Notes: generated by a model not told the origin, from the sequence alone. Shown: positions 8,295 through 16,883, numbered from the stretch's first letter. The stretch: 64,000 nt of DNA from Actinomycetospora corticicola (GCF_013409505.1 NZ_JACCBN010000001.1:744001-808000); one strand, 5' to 3'. Program-made: numbers and translations.

Positions 8295-9829
8295 CCCTCA
8301 CCGTTCTCGGGCGGGCCCTCGTCCGCCGCTGGCTGTTCGTGGTGGCGGGGCTCGTCGTCGGCCTGCTCGCCGCGGGCGCCGTCGTCCTGTTCAGCCCGAA
8401 GGCCTACGACTCGACGGCGAGCGTCTACGTCTCGGCGACGGACTCCGCCGCCAACGCCTCGAACGCCTACCAGGGCACGCTGTTCTCGCAGCAGAAGGTG
8501 AAGACCTACACCGAGATCCTGACCTCGGAGCGGGTGCTCACGCCCGTGGTGCAGCAGTTCGGGCTCGCGTCGGTCGCCGACCTCGCCGACCAGGTGTCGG
8601 TCGCCTCCGACTCCGAGTCCACCCTGCTGCGCATCACCGTCCGCGACGACGACCCGCAGCGCGCCGCGGACCTCGCCAACGCCGTCACCACGCGCTTCAT
8701 CGGCGTGGTCGGCCAGCTCGAGCGACCCCGCGTACCGGGCGCGCCCGCCCCGGTCAGCGTGGACGTCGTCGACCAGGCACAGCCCTCGTCCGACCCGGTC
8801 AGCCCGAAGGTCACCCTCGACCTCGTGGTCGGCGCCGTGCTCGGCCTGCTCGTCGGCATCGCCGCCGCCGTGGTGCGCAGCGCCGCCGACACCTCGATGC
8901 GCACCTCGGAGGAGCTCGCCGCCGCCGCGGGCGCCGGGGTGCTCGGCCCGCTCCCCACCGACCGCGCATTGCGTGAGGGCGCTGCGCCCGCCGCGGTGCC
9001 GTCCGGCCCCTTCGGCGAGGCCGTCCGCCGCATCCGCACGAACCTTCTCTTCGCCGACGTCGACCAGCCGCCGGCCCTGCTGACCATCACCTCCAGCGAG
9101 TCCGGCGAGGGCAAGACGACGCTGGTCATCGCCCTGGCGGCGGCCTTCGCCCCGACGTCCCGGGTGGTGGTCGTCGAGGGCGACCTGCGCCGCCCGACGA
9201 TCGCCGCGCGCCTCGGGCTCGTCGCCGAGTCCGGGCTCACCGACGTCCTCGGGCGTCGCGTCGACCTCGCCCACGCGACGCAGAACTGGGGGCCGGGCGT
9301 CGACGTGCTCGTCGCCGGGACGCTGCCCCACAACCCGAGTGAACTGCTCTCCTCCGCCGCGATGGCCGACCTGCTGACCACGCTGCGGGCGCGCTACGAC
9401 GTCGTGCTCGTCGACGCGCCGCCGCTCGGCCCGGTCGCCGACGCCGCGATCCTCGCCTCCGGCTGCGACGGCGCGGTGCTCCTCTGCCGCTCCGGGGCGA
9501 CGCCGCGGGCGAAGGTCACGGCGGCCGTCGAGGCCCTGAGCGCGGTCGGCGCCCGCCTGCACGGCGCGGTGCTGACCATGACCGCCGCGCCCCGGGGCTC
9601 CTACGACGCGTACGGACCCCACCCGTCGTCGGGACAGCCCGCGGCAGCGCAGCTCTCGCGGTCGCGGACCGGGCCCGAGACCACCCCGACCTCGAGGGCG
9701 CCGGAGTCGCCCGCCGTCGGGATGCCGCGGTACGGGGCCGAGGCCACGAGGAACACCTTCGTGCCCCCGTCGGCCTCGGTGCCGCGCACCATGAACGTCG
9801 TCCCCGGCCGCCGGCGCGGCGAGGGATGA
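8291..9829 (+). CDS. Polysaccharide co-polymerase with BY-kinase domain (Wzz-Wzc-like)
   Basis: A 512-residue chain-length regulator and tyrosine-kinase-like ATPase. The Wzz part has membrane helices at about residues 14-35 and 173-196, flanking an extracellular domain. The cytoplasmic ATPase has Walker A SSESGEGKTT (about 268-277), a Walker A'-like VVVVEGDLRRP (about 293-302; E-G-D where D-x-D is usual) and Walker B VVLVDAPPLG (about 371-380). The C-terminus is Pro/Thr/Arg-rich with few tyrosines (GSYDAYG). Autophosphorylation of a Tyr cluster, as in classical BY-kinases, is therefore doubtful. It is coupled to its neighbours by ATGA overlaps. Its role is likely control of polymer length and export. 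Confidence 0.85.
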   Translation: MTLTVLGRALVRRWLFVVAGLVVGLLAAGAVVLFSPKAYDSTASVYVSATDSAANASNAYQGTLFSQQKVKTYTEILTSERVLTPVVQQFGLASVADLADQVSVASDSESTLLRITVRDDDPQRAADLANAVTTRFIGVVGQLERPRVPGAPAPVSVDVVDQAQPSSDPVSPKVTLDLVVGAVLGLLVGIAAAVVRSAADTSMRTSEELAAAAGAGVLGPLPTDRALREGAAPAAVPSGPFGEAVRRIRTNLLFADVDQPPALLTITSSESGEGKTTLVIALAAAFAPTSRVVVVEGDLRRPTIAARLGLVAESGLTDVLGRRVDLAHATQNWGPGVDVLVAGTLPHNPSELLSSAAMADLLTTLRARYDVVLVDAPPLGPVADAAILASGCDGAVLLCRSGATPRAKVTAAVEALSAVGARLHGAVLTMTAAPRGSYDAYGPHPSSGQPAAAQLSRSRTGPETTPTSRAPESPAVGMPRYGAEATRNTFVPPSASVPRTMNVVPGRRRGEG

Positions 9830-10530
9830 GCCGGGGGATGTCCCGGCGGTCCGCGCTCGCGCTCGGGCTCGCCGGGGGAGCGGCCCTGCTCGGGGCGTGC
9901 AGCTCGTCCGGGCAGGCGGCGGCCCCCTCGGCCCTGCCCGTCGTGCCGAACCGGGTGTCGACGGTGTGGAGCAACCACGCCGACGGGCCGCTCCCGGCCG
10001 TCGGCGACGAGGGCGTGCCGTTCACGGTGGTGCTCACGGGCGCGCCCGAGCGGCCCTCGGTGCAGGGCGGGGCCCTCGTCGGGAACATGCCCCGCAAGCC
10101 GGGCGCGATCTACCTCGGGCAGCGCCTGGACTCGCCGCTGCACCGGCTCGGGGCGCGCTTCGGGTTCGGCGCCGGCGACGCCGGAGGCGCACTCGCGCTG
10201 GTCGCCTTCACCACCGACCAGCCGCCGCGGGCCAACCTGCACCTGTCGTTGACCTCGGACCGCTGGATTCTCGGCGTGATCGACGACGGCAGTGTCGACG
10301 AGGTCGCGCGCGACTTCTACTCCGCCCCGCTGCCGCTCGACGGGACACCGGTGCAGGGCGAGGTCCGGCTCGCGGGCACGACGGCGTTCCTCGCGCTCCC
10401 CGACGGGTCCGTCCGCCGCGTCGACGACCCGCGGTTCGGTGCCGTCGCGGGCTCGATCGCCACCTGGGAGTTCTTCAAGCTCACGCCCGACTCCTCCGAC
10501 GTGCGGATGTACGCGACGTGGGCGGGGTGA
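9826..10530 (+). CDS. Putative secreted lipoprotein of the EPS locus
   Basis: A 234-residue protein with a twin-arginine-like n-region (SRRSALALGLAGG) and a lipobox LLGAC. The lipidated cysteine would be residue 25, followed by a Ser-rich linker. The mature part is mostly beta-strand-like with no motif I recognise. Its place after the co-polymerase gene suggests an extracytoplasmic role in polymer export or surface attachment, but that is inference. ATG 9826 overlaps the previous stop (ATGA), and its own stop overlaps the next GTG. Confidence 0.7.
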   Translation: MSRGMSRRSALALGLAGGAALLGACSSSGQAAAPSALPVVPNRVSTVWSNHADGPLPAVGDEGVPFTVVLTGAPERPSVQGGALVGNMPRKPGAIYLGQRLDSPLHRLGARFGFGAGDAGGALALVAFTTDQPPRANLHLSLTSDRWILGVIDDGSVDEVARDFYSAPLPLDGTPVQGEVRLAGTTAFLALPDGSVRRVDDPRFGAVAGSIATWEFFKLTPDSSDVRMYATWAG

Positions 10531-12059
10531 TCGCGCCGCCGCGGGGGCGGGTGTCGGCCGCCGCGGTCGTGTTCTGGGCTGTGGGTGTCGGGCTCGGTGC
10601 GGTCAAGCTCGTGACGGTCGTGGCCACGCCCGACCCGTGGAAGCTCCTCGCCTTCGGCTCCGACGACGTGCACTACTACCTGCTCACGGCCCTGCACGCT
10701 GCAGCGGGCGACGGCTCGACCTTCGACGGGCTGCAACCCACCAACGGCTACCAACCTCTGTGGTTCCTGCTGCTCACAGGGCTGTTCCGCGTCCTCGGGG
10801 TGGACCGGTCGGGCGCGCTGGTCGTGACGATGGTGCTGCTCGTCGTCCTCTGGGCCCTCGCGCTGTGGCTGGTGTGGCGGATCGCCGCGGTGACGGCCGG
10901 TCCGGTCGGCGCCGTGGCCGCGCTCGTGATGCTGCTCCCGCACGCCCGCTGGTGGGGCGGCTGCGAGAACGCGCTCGTCGCGGTGCTGCTGCTGGCGCTG
11001 GTCGACGTCGTGCTCCGCCGGCGGCTGCTGGACCGTGTTCCCGACGTCGGGTCGGTGCGGGTCGCGGGGGTGCTCCTCGCTCTGCTCGCCCTGGGTCGGT
11101 TGGACTGTGCGGTGCTGGTGGGGCTGTTCGCGCTCGTGGGGTGGTGGCGCTGGCGGTCGGTGCGGCTCGTGTCGTTCCTCGTGGTGCCGGCGGTGGTGTC
11201 ACTGGTGGTCTACGCGGGTGTGAACGAGGTGCTGCTCGGGTCGGCGCTGCCCGTGAGCGGGCTGGCCAAGCAGCTGGGGTCGGGGGAGAACTGGGCGGCG
11301 CTGGGGCAGTTCCTGCTCTACGGCTCGCTCGGTCCGCTGCCGATGTGCTTCGGGCTCACGGTGCTCGTGCTGGCGGTCGTGGCCTGGGTGGTGGCGCCAG
11401 GGGTCCCGCGGGCCGCCGAGCTGCGGGCACTGATCGTGCTGCTCGTGCTGGCGCAGCTGATCCAGGTGGCCTGGTACGTCGTGACGACCCCGGGCTGGGA
11501 GCTGCAGAGCTGGTACTTCTCGACCGGCACGGTGGCGCTGGTGCTCTCGGCGCTGGTGATCGGCGGGCGGCTGTCTTCCCTGCGGTTCGCTGCTCCCGTC
11601 GTGGTGGGCCTCGCGGTGCTGATGCTGGCGGTGTTCGCCGGAAAGGAGGCCGTGCAGGTCCTGCCGCGTGACCCGTCGTCGTCGCCCTACACCCGCGACA
11701 TCGACGCCGGACAGTGGGCGGACCGCACGCTGCCGCCCGGGTCGGTGCTCGCGATGGGCGACTGGGCGGGCTCGTTCGCGTTCTCGACGCAGCACCCGGT
11801 GGTGCAGCTCGAGGGGCTCGTCGGGTCCCCGCAGTACCTGGCCGCGCTGCAGGCCGGGCGCGGAGCGGAGTACCTGCGCTCGCTCGGCGTCGACTACTAC
11901 GTGCGGTTGCTGCACCCGGGGGAGCCGCTGTCCTGTCGGCCTGCCGAGCCGTGGTTCGGCAACGGTCCGAAGCTCGACCTCGATCTGTGCGGGCGCCCGA
12001 TCGTCTACCGCGGTGACGTCCGGGGCGCGATCGACCTGGTGGTGTGGGACCTGCGCTGA
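10527..12059 (+). CDS. Multi-pass membrane protein, possible GT-C-type glycosyltransferase
   Basis: A 510-residue protein with about ten to twelve hydrophobic helices and a C-terminal extracytoplasmic domain (from about residue 390). The first loop contains FGSDDVHYYLLTALH followed by QPTNGYQPLWFLLL. An acidic pair in the first external loop and an NGYxPLW motif are common in actinobacterial GT-C-like membrane proteins. I infer transfer of a lipid-linked sugar outside the membrane as a modification of the polymer. It is the last gene of the coupled run; the next gene is more than 220 nt away. Confidence 0.6.
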   Translation: MIAPPRGRVSAAAVVFWAVGVGLGAVKLVTVVATPDPWKLLAFGSDDVHYYLLTALHAAAGDGSTFDGLQPTNGYQPLWFLLLTGLFRVLGVDRSGALVVTMVLLVVLWALALWLVWRIAAVTAGPVGAVAALVMLLPHARWWGGCENALVAVLLLALVDVVLRRRLLDRVPDVGSVRVAGVLLALLALGRLDCAVLVGLFALVGWWRWRSVRLVSFLVVPAVVSLVVYAGVNEVLLGSALPVSGLAKQLGSGENWAALGQFLLYGSLGPLPMCFGLTVLVLAVVAWVVAPGVPRAAELRALIVLLVLAQLIQVAWYVVTTPGWELQSWYFSTGTVALVLSALVIGGRLSSLRFAAPVVVGLAVLMLAVFAGKEAVQVLPRDPSSSPYTRDIDAGQWADRTLPPGSVLAMGDWAGSFAFSTQHPVVQLEGLVGSPQYLAALQAGRGAEYLRSLGVDYYVRLLHPGEPLSCRPAEPWFGNGPKLDLDLCGRPIVYRGDVRGAIDLVVWDLR

Positions 12060-12250
12060 TCCGTCGGGTGCGTCCCGCACACGTCTCGTCCGGCTGCAGG
12101 ACCACGGTGCCGGAACCGAGTCGGTTGGACTCGGTCTCGACGACGCCGTTCGGTCCGGCGGGCGAGCCGGGCCCGTGATCGCGACCTCGTGCGCGACATG
12201 CGCAAGCCCTGATGCAACACGCTCACGACGTCTGCCGTCGTCGGTCCTTG

Positions 12251-12271
12251 ACCGTGCCGTAGCGGCACGGT
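12251..12271 (+). terminator. Perfect 9-bp hairpin, possible terminator or translational control element
   Basis: ACCGTGCCG (12251-12259) pairs perfectly with CGGCACGGT (12263-12271) around the loop TAG. It ends 14 nt before the GTG of the DUF4177 gene and follows the exopolysaccharide operon by about 190 nt. There is no U-run. It could end the long transcript or mask the downstream ribosome-binding region. The remaining bases between 12060 and 12285 show no gene that I can support. Confidence 0.5.
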
Positions 12272-12285
12272 GTGCACTCCCCGTC

Positions 12286-12474
12286 GTGGACGCCTACGAG
12301 CACAAGGTGCTGACGTACAAGCTCGGGTGGAAGGGCTTCACGTACGAGCAGATCGAGCAGGACCTCAACGAGTGGGGGCAGCAGGGCTGGGTGGCGGTCG
12401 GCACCCTCGCGCCGAGCTACGGCCAGGGGCAGACGATCGACATGGCGGTGATCCTCAAGCGCGGACCGGCCTGA
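12286..12474 (+). CDS. Small DUF4177-family protein
   Basis: A 62-residue protein matching the DUF4177 pattern: it opens with DAYEHKVLTYKLGWKG, has the central helix YEQIEQDLNEWGQQGWVAVG, and ends with a beta strand (TIDMAVILKR). The family is small, cytoplasmic and of unknown function. The GTG at 12286 is the only plausible start in frame after the 12251-12271 hairpin. No strong ribosome-binding site is visible, so expression may be low or the hairpin may modulate initiation. Confidence 0.7.
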   Translation: MDAYEHKVLTYKLGWKGFTYEQIEQDLNEWGQQGWVAVGTLAPSYGQGQTIDMAVILKRGPA

Positions 12475-12522
12475 CCCGCCCCGACCCGTCGTCGGGAAGG
12501 ATGTGTACGGGCGCTCGGTCGG

Positions 12523-13266
12523 GTGGAATCTCCTGCTGTGGTGCTGTCCCCGGTCTCCGTCGTGGCGCTGGTCCTCGGGGCCGTGCTGCTCGGGATCGGG
12601 GCGCTCGCGTGGAGCGGGGTGTGGCGCGGGTGGGCCTCGCCGGGGACGACCCGGTCGGCGCCGATCACGCTCGTCCCCGGGGTGGGCCTGTTCCTCGCGA
12701 CCCTCGGTGCGGTGCCGCTGATCGTCGCGCCGGTCGGCGGGTTCGTGGTGCTGGCGGGGTTCCTGGCGGCGATCGGGTCGTGGTTGGTGCTGCTCTCCGA
12801 GCCACCGTGGTGGGGTCCGCGCTGGTGGCGGGAGCGCCGGGTCGACGTCGGGTCCGACGTCGAGGACGTGCTCTGGGCCGGGCGCGTGCCGCCGGAGCGT
12901 GACAGCGAGTACCTGGTGCTGAGCGAGCGCGCGCCGGAGGCACCGCGATGGCGCCGGGAGGTGGTGCTGCTCGATCCCGCGCTCGGCCGCCCGACCCTCG
13001 TGCACGACGACGGGGCCTGCCGCGGGTCGCTGCTCGCGTTCGACGAGGACCTCGTGTTCGCCGCCGACCGGCGGGACGACGCGACGCGTCCCGGGCCGAC
13101 GATCCGCGTGCTGCCGGCGCCGCTGCGCGTCCGGCGCGGGGCGAGTCCGCGGAACGCGCGGATGCCGGTGGTGATCGTCGTCGGGGCGGACGGGGTGCGG
13201 TGGCAGTTCGAGGTCGGGCGGGCCGGTCCGGTGGTCTCCGCTGTCCGCCAGTTGTACCCGTCGTGA
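12523..13266 (+). CDS. Hypothetical membrane protein with C-terminal soluble domain
   Basis: A 247-residue protein. Three hydrophobic segments fill the first third (about residues 8-28, 45-65 and 68-90), followed by WWGPRWWRERR at the membrane boundary. The C-terminal ~150 residues are soluble and rich in short strands (RREVVLLDPAL, LLAFDEDLVFAA, MPVVIVVGADGVRWQFEV). These recall PH-like membrane-associated domains, but I do not recognise a family. GTG 12523 is used; GTG 12538/12541 are alternatives. One copy of the CCCGTCGTCGGG motif lies 26 nt upstream. Confidence 0.6.
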   Translation: MESPAVVLSPVSVVALVLGAVLLGIGALAWSGVWRGWASPGTTRSAPITLVPGVGLFLATLGAVPLIVAPVGGFVVLAGFLAAIGSWLVLLSEPPWWGPRWWRERRVDVGSDVEDVLWAGRVPPERDSEYLVLSERAPEAPRWRREVVLLDPALGRPTLVHDDGACRGSLLAFDEDLVFAADRRDDATRPGPTIRVLPAPLRVRRGASPRNARMPVVIVVGADGVRWQFEVGRAGPVVSAVRQLYPS

Positions 13267-13369
13267 GCGAGTAGCCCGAACGGGGGATGTTCCACTCGTG
13301 TCGATAACAGGTTCTCGACGCTGTCCGACACGTGCGGTGTCAGCACTGGTTCGGTCGGGGGAGTTCGTC

Positions 13370-14041
13370 GTGACGATGCAGCAGGGCGGTCCGCAGCAGG
13401 GACAGTACGGTCACCCGTCGCAGTACGGGTGGGTCCAGATGCCGGCCGGAGGCGTGCCCGTGCCGCCGCCCGAGCCGCGCAACGGCATCGCCACGGCCGG
13501 CTTCGTCGTCGCCCTGGTCGGCGCGGTGCTCGCCCTCATCCCGATCATCGGCATCGTCTCGTGGGTGATCTCGCCCGTCGGCCTGGTCCTCTCGATCGCC
13601 GGCATCGTCGCGGCCTCGAAGCACGGGGTGGGCCGCGGTCTCGCGATCGCCGGTGCGGTGCTCGGCGTGATCGGCCTGATCATCTGCATGATCTGGGTCG
13701 CCGCCATCGGATCGGCCGCTTCGTCGGCGCCGAGCTACAGCTCGGGCAGCTACAGCTCGGGCGGCTACAGCTCGTCGAGCTCGTCGTCGGGAAGCTCCTC
13801 CGCGAGCCTGCCGGCCGGGACGTACGGCGCCGGCACCTACGCGGTCGGGTCGGAGATCGAGCCGGGCACCTACACCACCACCGGCGCCCGCTGGTGCTAC
13901 TGGGCCCGCCTGTCCAGCGCCGACGGCGAGCTCAGCTCGATCAACGCGAACGACAACGTGCAGGGCACCTCGACGATGGTCGTGAAGTCCACCGACAAGT
14001 ACATCGACTTCAGCGGTTCCTGCACCTGGACGAAGAAGTAG
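13370..14041 (+). CDS. DUF4190-type membrane protein with Ser-rich linker and extracytoplasmic domain
   Basis: A 223-residue protein. A Gln/Gly/Pro-rich cytoplasmic N-terminus leads into GIATAGFVVALVGAVLALIP and two more helices in the DUF4190 arrangement. A linker made almost only of Ser, Tyr and Gly (SYSSGSYSSGGYSS) follows. The C-terminal domain begins YAVGSEIEPGTYTTTG and has two cysteines (WCYW and SCTW) that could form a disulfide. The GTG at 13370 has GGGGGA 7 nt upstream; ATG 13376 is two codons later. The likely role is at the cell surface; no enzyme motif is seen. It is followed by a strong hairpin. Confidence 0.7.
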   Translation: MTMQQGGPQQGQYGHPSQYGWVQMPAGGVPVPPPEPRNGIATAGFVVALVGAVLALIPIIGIVSWVISPVGLVLSIAGIVAASKHGVGRGLAIAGAVLGVIGLIICMIWVAAIGSAASSAPSYSSGSYSSGGYSSSSSSSGSSSASLPAGTYGAGTYAVGSEIEPGTYTTTGARWCYWARLSSADGELSSINANDNVQGTSTMVVKSTDKYIDFSGSCTWTKK

Positions 14042-14068
14042 GTCCGCTCCGCTGGACCCGGTTCGGAA

Positions 14069-14113
14069 CGAGCGGGCCGTTCGTGGCTTCTATGTGCACG
14101 AACGGCCCGCTCG
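14069..14113 (+). terminator. 17-bp perfect hairpin after the DUF4190 gene
   Basis: CGAGCGGGCCGTTCGTG (14069-14085) pairs fully with 14097-14113 around an 11-nt loop (GCTTCTATGTG). Pairing continues imperfectly outwards through the flanking GGAA/GTTC bases. It has no U-tract, as is usual for terminator hairpins in GC-rich actinobacteria. It separates the DUF4190 gene from the toxin-antitoxin pair. Confidence 0.75.
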
Positions 14114-14183
14114 GTCCGTTCTGGGGGTCTCGGAACGCCGCGGCGCGACCCGGGCGTCCGACCGTCGTGCCACACTTCTGCGC

Positions 14184-14570
14184 GTGATCGAGGACGTCCC
14201 GGTCGACCTGAGGGAGCGGATCGTCGCGGCCCTGCGGGACGCGGGCGCCCGGTTCGCGCTCATCCACGGCAGCCGTGCCGCAGGGACGCATCGGGAGGAC
14301 TCCGACACCGACGTCGCGGCGTGGTGGGGCGGGTCGGCCCCGGCGTCGTTCGAGGTGTCGCTGCCGCCCTCGGTCGATCTGCTCGTGCTCGATACGGCTC
14401 CGCTCGAACTCCGCGGCCGGGTGGCGCAGCACGGCCTGCTCCTGTTCGACGACGACGCGCCGGCGCGGGTCCGGTGGGTCGCGACGACGAGGAAGATCTA
14501 CGCCGACGAACGTCCGCGTCTCGACCGGGCGCACCGGGAGTTCCTCGAGGGGCTCCGGCGTGGTCGATGA
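14184..14570 (+). CDS. mntA: MntA-type minimal nucleotidyltransferase antitoxin
   Basis: A 128-residue protein with the minimal nucleotidyltransferase signature GS-x10-D-x-D: Gly29-Ser30, then Asp41 and Asp43 (GSRAAGTHREDSDTD). This is the exact spacing used by MntA antitoxins, which inactivate HepT by AMPylating a tyrosine next to its active site (established for the Shewanella pair). GTG 14184 is chosen because residues before it do not fit the fold. The gene overlaps the HepT gene by 11 nt, typical of this operon type. The antitoxin-toxin order also fits. Confidence 0.8.
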   Translation: MIEDVPVDLRERIVAALRDAGARFALIHGSRAAGTHREDSDTDVAAWWGGSAPASFEVSLPPSVDLLVLDTAPLELRGRVAQHGLLLFDDDAPARVRWVATTRKIYADERPRLDRAHREFLEGLRRGR

Positions 14571-14985
14571 ACTCCGCGTCCAGCGGTTGCTGCGTTCGGT
14601 GTCGGACGAGCTGGACCTGCTGAGCCACGAGGCCGCGGCCGACGGCGAACGCCGCGCCGACCCCATCTGGCTCCGCGGCGTGAAGTACTCGATGATCTCG
14701 GCCGTCGAGGGCTGCGTCGACGTGGCCCAGCACCTCTGCTCCTCCGAGGGGTGGGGCCCGCCTGCTGACAACGGTGACGCGATGCGCGTCCTCGGACGGC
14801 ACGGTGTGGTGGAGCGCGACCACGCGGACCGGCTGGTACGGGCGGTCGGCTTCCGGAACGTGCTCGTCCACGAGTACGTCGACGTCGACGACCGCATCAT
14901 GCTCGACCGTCTCGCCGATCTCACGGACCTCCGGCGCTTCCAACAGGCTGTGGCTGTCTGGCTCCACGAGCACCAACGACCCTGA
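14560..14985 (+). CDS. hepT: HepT-like HEPN-domain RNase toxin
   Basis: A 141-residue, mostly helical HEPN protein. The catalytic motif R-x4-H-x-Y is intact at Arg99, His104 and Tyr106 (RNVLVHEY). Tyr106 is the position AMPylated by MntA in the characterised system. In known systems the active toxin is a dimeric ribonuclease that cleaves RNA, including tRNA ends. GTG 14560 begins inside the antitoxin gene, so the two are translationally coupled. The intact motif suggests a functional toxin. Confidence 0.8.
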   Translation: MVDELRVQRLLRSVSDELDLLSHEAAADGERRADPIWLRGVKYSMISAVEGCVDVAQHLCSSEGWGPPADNGDAMRVLGRHGVVERDHADRLVRAVGFRNVLVHEYVDVDDRIMLDRLADLTDLRRFQQAVAVWLHEHQRP

Positions 14986-15079
14986 TTCGCTGGGCCGACC
15001 GGGCTAATCGGGCCTCTCGGTCGGGTGAGGACCCCGCACCAGGTGCAACGCCGGCTGCCTCCGCTCGGACATACCGAGC

Positions 15080-16696
15080 ATGACGCGGAACGATGACGGC
15101 GCGGTCACGGAGCTGGTCACGGACCTGGCGACCGACCAGGCACTCGACGAGGCGCTGGCCGAGTTCGGGCGGGTGCTGGTGACGGGGCCGTCGGTGGTCG
15201 CGGTGCGCACCGCCCTCGCAGCGGCGACCGAGCGGCACGGCGACGACCTCGCCGTCGTCCACGACGCCACCCCGGCCGAGCTCGGGGCGCTGCCGGAGCA
15301 GGGATTGATCGGGGTCCGTCCGGCTGTCCTCGACGCGGTGCTCGGTCCGGTGCCCGACCTGCCCTTCGTCCTCGTCGACACCCTTCCGGACGACGGGTGC
15401 GCGGTCCCGGAGGCGGTCCGGGACGTGGTGCAGGTCGTGACCGACCGGCACCGGCTCGCCGTCGGGACGGCCCTCGACGAGACCGGACTGGCCGCGCTGA
15501 CCGAGCGCGCCGACACGCTGGACCAGGCGGTGGAGGCCGGGCTGGTGCACCGGACGACGCGGGACGGGCAGCCGCACCTCGCGCCCGATGACGCCGTCAT
15601 CGACCTCGCGGAGGGTCCGGCCGGGTGGCCGATCACGACCGCGTTCGCACGACGGCTGCGTGACGCCCACGCGATGTCCGAGCTCGTGATCCCCGGGCGG
15701 GTCGCGGTGGCCCGCGGCGACGCCGGGGTCGGGGCGGTGCTGTTGGGGTGGCTCGATCCCGACGAGGTGCCGGTCGAGACGGCGTGGGCGGTCGCGACGG
15801 CCGCCGAGCAGCACGGGCACGACGAGGCGGCCGCGCGGTGGCACCGGTCGGTGGCCGCCCGCGGGGACGCCGAGGACGCGCGCGCGTCCCGTCGTGCGGC
15901 GGGGTTGGCGGAGCTGCGGTGCGGTCGGCGGCGCGCGGCCCACGACCTGCTCGCCGGGATCGACGGCGCCGACCGTGCCACGCAGGACGTCCTCGCCCGC
16001 CTGACCCTGGCCGAGGCGGAGTCCGAGGACGGCCGCATCGAGGCCCGGCGTCGCTTCGAGCTGGCGGCCGACGGCGACGACGAGCTCGCGGTGTCCGCGG
16101 CGCTCGCCCTCGCGACGATGGCCCGCCAGGACGCCGACGACGAGGCCGCGGTGCGCTGGCTGCGCTTCGCGGCGACCACGACCACCGACCGCGAGCGGGC
16201 GACCCGGGCCCGCATCGTCGTGATCCCGGTGCTGGCCCGGCTCGGCCGGACGGCGGAGGCGCAGGCCGCCGCCGACGACCTCGACGACCACCTCGTCGAC
16301 TCCGACCCCCGCACCTGGCGCGAGGCCCTCGTCCTGGCCCGGGCGGCCCTCGCCCGGGCCACGGGTGATCTCGCCCTGACCCGCATCGTGCTCGACGGTG
16401 CTGCGGCCGACCTCCGGGGCGCGGCGTGGTCGGCGGCCTCGGTCGAGCTCGACGTCGAGCGCGGACTGGTCGACGACGTCCTCGACGCCGGGCGGCCGGA
16501 GTGGGTCCACCTGCGGGTCGTCCGGTCGGACCGGCCGGAGCAGTCGCGGGCCCTCGACCCGCAGCGCCGGCTCCGTGAGGCGCGGCAGGTCGCGCTGCAC
16601 ACGCGGGACGCGCAGTGGGCCGCGGTGCCGACGCCGCGCCGGGCGGACGAGTCGGCTCTGGCGAGCGCCGCGGTTCCCGTGCCGTCGCCGCGCTAG
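15080..16696 (+). CDS. Unknown helical-repeat protein with a degenerate P-loop-like N-terminus
   Basis: A 538-residue protein I cannot place in a family. Residues 30-40 (VLVTGPSVVAVRTAL) resemble the strand-loop-helix of a P-loop ATPase, but the GK[ST] signature is missing. A winged-helix-like middle (about residues 150-185) is followed by a long Ala/Arg/Asp-rich alpha-solenoid region resembling TPR repeats (EAAARWHRSVAARGDAEDAR, DEAAVRWLRFAATTT). The layout is that of LuxR/STAND regulators without a working ATPase or terminal HTH. The stop codon TAG is supplied by the first bases of the dispersed repeat at 16692. ATG 15080 is the best start. Confidence 0.5.
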   Translation: MTRNDDGAVTELVTDLATDQALDEALAEFGRVLVTGPSVVAVRTALAAATERHGDDLAVVHDATPAELGALPEQGLIGVRPAVLDAVLGPVPDLPFVLVDTLPDDGCAVPEAVRDVVQVVTDRHRLAVGTALDETGLAALTERADTLDQAVEAGLVHRTTRDGQPHLAPDDAVIDLAEGPAGWPITTAFARRLRDAHAMSELVIPGRVAVARGDAGVGAVLLGWLDPDEVPVETAWAVATAAEQHGHDEAAARWHRSVAARGDAEDARASRRAAGLAELRCGRRRAAHDLLAGIDGADRATQDVLARLTLAEAESEDGRIEARRRFELAADGDDELAVSAALALATMARQDADDEAAVRWLRFAATTTTDRERATRARIVVIPVLARLGRTAEAQAAADDLDDHLVDSDPRTWREALVLARAALARATGDLALTRIVLDGAAADLRGAAWSAASVELDVERGLVDDVLDAGRPEWVHLRVVRSDRPEQSRALDPQRRLREARQVALHTRDAQWAAVPTPRRADESALASAAVPVPSPR

Positions 16697-16820
16697 GCAG
16701 ATGATCATGCCGAGCGCGGCGTCCCCGGATGTCGCGGTCGGCATGATCCACTGCCTGGCGGGCCCGAGCGCGAGTGCGGCGATGTGCATCAGAGGTGGCT
16801 CACTCCGCCGCACTCGCCGA
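16692..16820. repeat. Two-hairpin dispersed repeat, copy 1
   Basis: Hairpin I spans 16695-16756: AGGCAG pairs with CTGCCT, then a small internal loop, then GATCATGCCGA pairs with TCGGCATGATC, with further imperfect pairs. Hairpin II pairs GCGAGTGCGGCG (16770-16781) with 16806-16817. A second, nearly identical copy lies at 25438-25575. Here the element sits between two convergent genes and its first three bases are the stop codon of the plus-strand gene. Confidence 0.85.
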
Positions 16821-16883
16821 TCCCACCCCGACGGTGCCGGGTTTCCTGGCGTTGGGTGCATGCAGCGGGAGCTGGCCCCGGGC

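Noticed and set aside
16692..16820. Short minus-strand peptide beginning MHIAALALGPARQWIMP in both copies of the two-hairpin repeat
   Set aside because: The frame breaks after a small indel between copies, and the conservation follows the stems rather than codons; I treat it as a by-product of the repeat.
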